From Acetobacteraceae bacterium (GTDB taxonomy: Bacteria; Pseudomonadota; Alphaproteobacteria; Acetobacterales; Acetobacteraceae), in assembly GCA_027306955.1 (NCBI GenBank), contig DAHUXX010000299.1, positions 1 through 8,249 of the forward strand: 8,249 bases of DNA. The letters are read 5' to 3'. Under the pieces are notes generated by a model. That model had not been told where the DNA came from, ran no database searches, and saw only the letters and a list, made by a program, of their open reading frames with translations. Shown here piece by piece: positions 6,548 through 8,249 of this stretch. Numbering within the stretch: position 1 is the stretch's first letter; each line of letters begins with the position of its first letter. Position numbers and translations under genes: made by a program.

Positions 6548-7780
6548 TCAGGCCGCGAAACCGAGGCCAACGCCCGCCAGCGCCGCAAGAAACACGACGA
6601 CGAGCGGCGGCGCGCGCCAGGCAACCAGCAGCACGAACGCCGCCGCCGCCACCGCGAAATCCGCCGGCGCCTTCACCGCGCTGATCCACACCGGGTTGTA
6701 GAGCGCGGCGCCGAGCAGCCCCACCACCGCCGCGTTGGTGCCACGCATCGCCGCCTGTGCGCCGGGCCTGGCACGCAGGCCGTGCCAGAACGGCAGCGTC
6801 CCCAGCAGGCAGAGAATGCCGGGGATGAAGATCGCCAGCAGGGCCACCACCGCGCCCGCGACGCCGCCCGGCGCGATCCCCGCCACGGCGCCGAGATAGG
6901 CGGCGAAGGTGAACAGCGGGCCCGGCACCGCCTGGGCGGCGCCATACCCCGCGAGGAAGCTGTTGTCGGAAACCCAGCCAGGCAAGACGACCGCATTGTG
7001 CAGCAGCGGCAACACCACATGTCCGCCGCCGAACACCAGCGCCCCGGAACGATAGAACGCGTCGAACAGCGCCAACACTCCCCCGCGCGCCGGCACGAAC
7101 GCCACCGCCAGCAGCAAAAAGAAGAGCACGAGGCAGGCCGTCGCGAACCGCCGCGACACCGGCATCGCGAACCCATCGGGCGCCGCGCCCGCGTCGCCGC
7201 GGCACAGCCGCCAGCCCGCGATGCCACCGGCCGCGATCGGGCCGATCTGGAAGGCGGACCACGGCGCCAGCAGCATCACCACCAGGGCCACGGTCGCGAT
7301 CGAGGCCCGCGTGCGATCCGGGCATAGGCTCCGCGCCATCCCCATCACCGCCTGCGCCACGATCGCGACGGCGACGAGTTTCAACCCGTGCAGCAGCCCG
7401 GCTCCCGCCTGCGAGTCCGCGATCGTCCCCGCGCCATAGGCGAACAGCACCAGGAGTGCCGCGGATGGCAGGGTAAATCCGGTCCACGCGGCGAGCCCGC
7501 CGAGCAGTCCGCCGCGCATCAGGCCGATGCCGAACCCGGTTTGACTGGACGCGGGCCCAGGCAGAAATTGCGCGAGCGCGACGAGATCCACGTAGGCGCG
7601 CTCGCTGAGCCATTTTCGCCGCTCCACGAACTCCGCGCGGAAATAGCCGAGATGCGCGATCGGCCCGCCGAAACTGGTGCACCCGAGACGCAGGAAGACG
7701 AGCAGGATCTCGAGCGGACTGGAGGCGGCCGCGCCGGCCGAGAGGAGAGGATCCGGCTCGCGGGATACTGATTCGGACAT
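6548..7780 (-). CDS. chrA: Chromate transporter ChrA, two-domain (long CHR family)
   Basis: ChrA exports chromate across the inner membrane using the proton-motive force and gives chromate resistance. The roughly 410-residue product has the duplicated structure of long CHR proteins. The N-terminal half carries FLRLGCTSFGGPIAHLGYFR (about 29-48) and LAQFLPGPASSQTGFGIG (about 69-86). The C-terminal half repeats these as FYRSGALVFGGGHVVLPLL (about 242-260) and GAAQAVPGPLFTFAAYLG (about 280-297). Both GG and PGP motifs are present in each half, and many hydrophobic segments suggest about ten helices. Length is normal. A GTG directly precedes the chosen ATG and cannot be excluded; neither has a ribosome binding site, so the mRNA may be nearly leaderless. 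The divergent padR gene begins 25 nt away and is the obvious candidate regulator. No chrB is present. Confidence 0.93.
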   Translation of the reverse strand: MSESVSREPDPLLSAGAAASSPLEILLVFLRLGCTSFGGPIAHLGYFRAEFVERRKWLSERAYVDLVALAQFLPGPASSQTGFGIGLMRGGLLGGLAAWTGFTLPSAALLVLFAYGAGTIADSQAGAGLLHGLKLVAVAIVAQAVMGMARSLCPDRTRASIATVALVVMLLAPWSAFQIGPIAAGGIAGWRLCRGDAGAAPDGFAMPVSRRFATACLVLFFLLLAVAFVPARGGVLALFDAFYRSGALVFGGGHVVLPLLHNAVVLPGWVSDNSFLAGYGAAQAVPGPLFTFAAYLGAVAGIAPGGVAGAVVALLAIFIPGILCLLGTLPFWHGLRARPGAQAAMRGTNAAVVGLLGAALYNPVWISAVKAPADFAVAAAAFVLLVAWRAPPLVVVFLAALAGVGLGFAA

Positions 7781-7807
7781 CACGCAAGGATACTATCGGA
7801 TTCCGAT
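7763..7807. promoter_or_regulatory. chrA/padR divergent promoter and candidate PadR operator
   Basis: Only 25 nt separate the two start codons, yet the region is full of symmetry. GATA-C-TATC (7789-7797) and ATCGGA-T-TCCGAT (7795-7807) are perfect palindromes that overlap, and the second runs into the padR ATG. GGATACT occurs at 7763-7769, inside the first codons of chrA, and again at 7788-7794; each copy is followed closely by CGGA. TACTAT (7791-7796) is a fair -10 for padR, and its complement ATAGTA a possible -10 for chrA, so one element may serve both directions. Neither gene has a ribosome binding site. Binding by PadR is inferred. Confidence 0.55.
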
Positions 7808-8168
7808 GGCAGCAACCGAGGGCCTTGATTTCCACGACCTGCTCGCCGGCTTTGTGCGGATTCATATCCTGCACCATGCCGCCGAGGGCGAGGTCTATGG
7901 CCAGTGGCTCATCGAGGAGCTGGCGCGCCACGGCTACCGTCTCAGTCCCGGCACGCTCTACCCGATGCTCCAAGCCCTGGAGAAGCGCGGCTACCTCACC
8001 TCCCGCGAGGATTCGCAGGGCCGGCTCGGCCGCCGCCGCAAGGTCTACGTCGCGACCGGGGAAGGCCGGCGCGGCCTCGAACTCGCCCGCGAGCGCCTGC
8101 GGGAACTCACTGGCGAGGTCGCCGGGGTTCCCAAGCCCTGGCGGCAAGGAAAAGGGTCTGGGGCCTAA
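7806..8168 (+). CDS. PadR-family transcriptional regulator, probable regulator of chrA
   Basis: This 120-residue protein is a small winged-helix DNA-binding regulator of the PadR family; such proteins act as dimers and usually repress a divergent gene and their own. The signature is clear: an N-terminal helix region ending in VRIHILHHAAEGEVYGQWLIEEL (17-39), LSPGTLYPMLQALEKRGYLTS (46-66) forming the recognition helix and wing entry, GRRRKVYVATGEGRRGLELA (75-94), then a C-terminal helix for dimer contact. It is short, of the subfamily with a one-helix C-terminal part. The start at 7806 places the first residue just before the conserved domain; the open frame runs upstream into chrA without a better start. 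There is no ribosome binding site, which fits a leaderless message. The effector is unknown; chromate or an oxidant is a guess from the neighbour. Confidence 0.88.
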   Translation: MAATEGLDFHDLLAGFVRIHILHHAAEGEVYGQWLIEELARHGYRLSPGTLYPMLQALEKRGYLTSREDSQGRLGRRRKVYVATGEGRRGLELARERLRELTGEVAGVPKPWRQGKGSGA

Positions 8169-8181
8169 GGCGCCAGCCTTA
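8166..8181. terminator. Inverted repeat at the padR stop, possible shared terminator
   Basis: TAAGGC-GCCA-GCCTTA is a perfect 6-bp inverted repeat with a 4-nt loop. It begins with the padR stop codon and lies before the stop of the gene coming from the right. There is no T-run, so terminator function is weakly supported. Confidence 0.3.
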
Positions 8182-8187
8182 TGCCCT

Positions 8188-8249
8188 CTAGAACGGCCGC
8201 CCTTCCAGCGGATATGCCGGATCATTGTATCCCGGTGTCGAGGGATGCC
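8188..8249 (-). CDS. Probable C-terminal tail of an unidentified protein (cut by right edge)
   Basis: Read from the right edge on the minus strand, one frame gives HPSTPGYNDPAYPLEGRPF and then TAG at 8190-8188. Only 19 full codons are visible. The proline- and glycine-rich tail looks like a protein end rather than random sequence, and the gene would converge with padR over a 19-nt gap. Of the other two minus-strand frames, one soon meets a stop and the other stays open here but runs on antisense through padR and chrA as a shadow. I do not recognise the protein. Confidence 0.4.
   Translation of the reverse strand, partial: HPSTPGYNDPAYPLEGRPF

Noticed and set aside
5520..6701. A 393-codon plus-strand open frame opposite the D-lactate dehydrogenase
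   Set aside because: Antisense to a gene with clear FAD-binding motifs; His/Arg/Ala-rich with no domain.
7677..7805. A 43-residue N-terminal extension of PadR
   Set aside because: It overlaps chrA in antisense, adds nothing seen in PadR proteins, and the ATG at 7806 directly precedes the conserved domain.
8120..8165. Resemblance of the padR 3' end (CCCTGGCGGC and nearby) to the REP-like palindromes at 6491-6533
   Set aside because: The shared stretch is too short and lacks a matching palindrome; without a genome search I cannot call it a repeat copy.
6522..8225. A 567-codon minus-strand open frame covering chrA and padR
   Set aside because: It reads chrA out of frame on the same strand and padR in antisense; composition is Arg/Gly/Ala-rich with no recognisable domain.

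Overview
This is a very GC-rich window (about 70% by eye, with G or C in most third codon positions). It is dense with single-copy metabolic genes and has short intergenic gaps. Protein types and gene style suggest an alphaproteobacterium, most likely in or near the Acetobacteraceae/Rhodospirillales. That placement rests on overall resemblance, since there is no rRNA or other marker here. I see no tRNA, rRNA, CRISPR array, insertion sequence or phage gene.

Layout, left to right. (1) A plus-strand cluster: the C-terminal part of glnE (glutamine synthetase adenylyltransferase, cut by the left edge), an N-carbamoyl-D-amino-acid hydrolase-like nitrilase-superfamily amidase 8 nt downstream, and a BCP-type peroxiredoxin after a 70-nt gap holding a perfectly adjacent tandem repeat. 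(2) A minus-strand MsrQ-like haem membrane protein converges on bcp with 7 nt between the stops. It starts at TTG, lacks one of the conserved histidines and carries two extra C-terminal membrane helices. (3) After a 170-nt divergent intergenic region comes a plus-strand DRL-like (DXR-like) oxidoreductase with a Rossmann domain and a C-terminal SAF-like domain. (4) A minus-strand FAD-linked D-lactate dehydrogenase follows; its stop codon abuts the DRL-like stop with no base between. (5) Upstream of it on the minus strand is a two-domain chromate transporter chrA, separated from the dehydrogenase by a 77-nt spacer containing two adjacent palindromes. (6) A PadR-family regulator is divergent from chrA with only 25 nt between the start codons, and that gap is filled by nested palindromes. 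(7) A likely C-terminal tail of another minus-strand gene reaches the right edge.

The genes do not form a single pathway. The coherent units are glnE-amidase-bcp (co-directional), padR/chrA (a regulator-transporter pair, probably under PadR control) and perhaps chrA-D-lactate dehydrogenase as a loose co-directional pair. The features most worth a second look are the chrA/padR intergenic region, the atypical MsrQ, the DRL-like enzyme and the substituted active-site histidine in the amidase. I did not find clear evidence of a wholly new system such as a defence island or novel mobile element.
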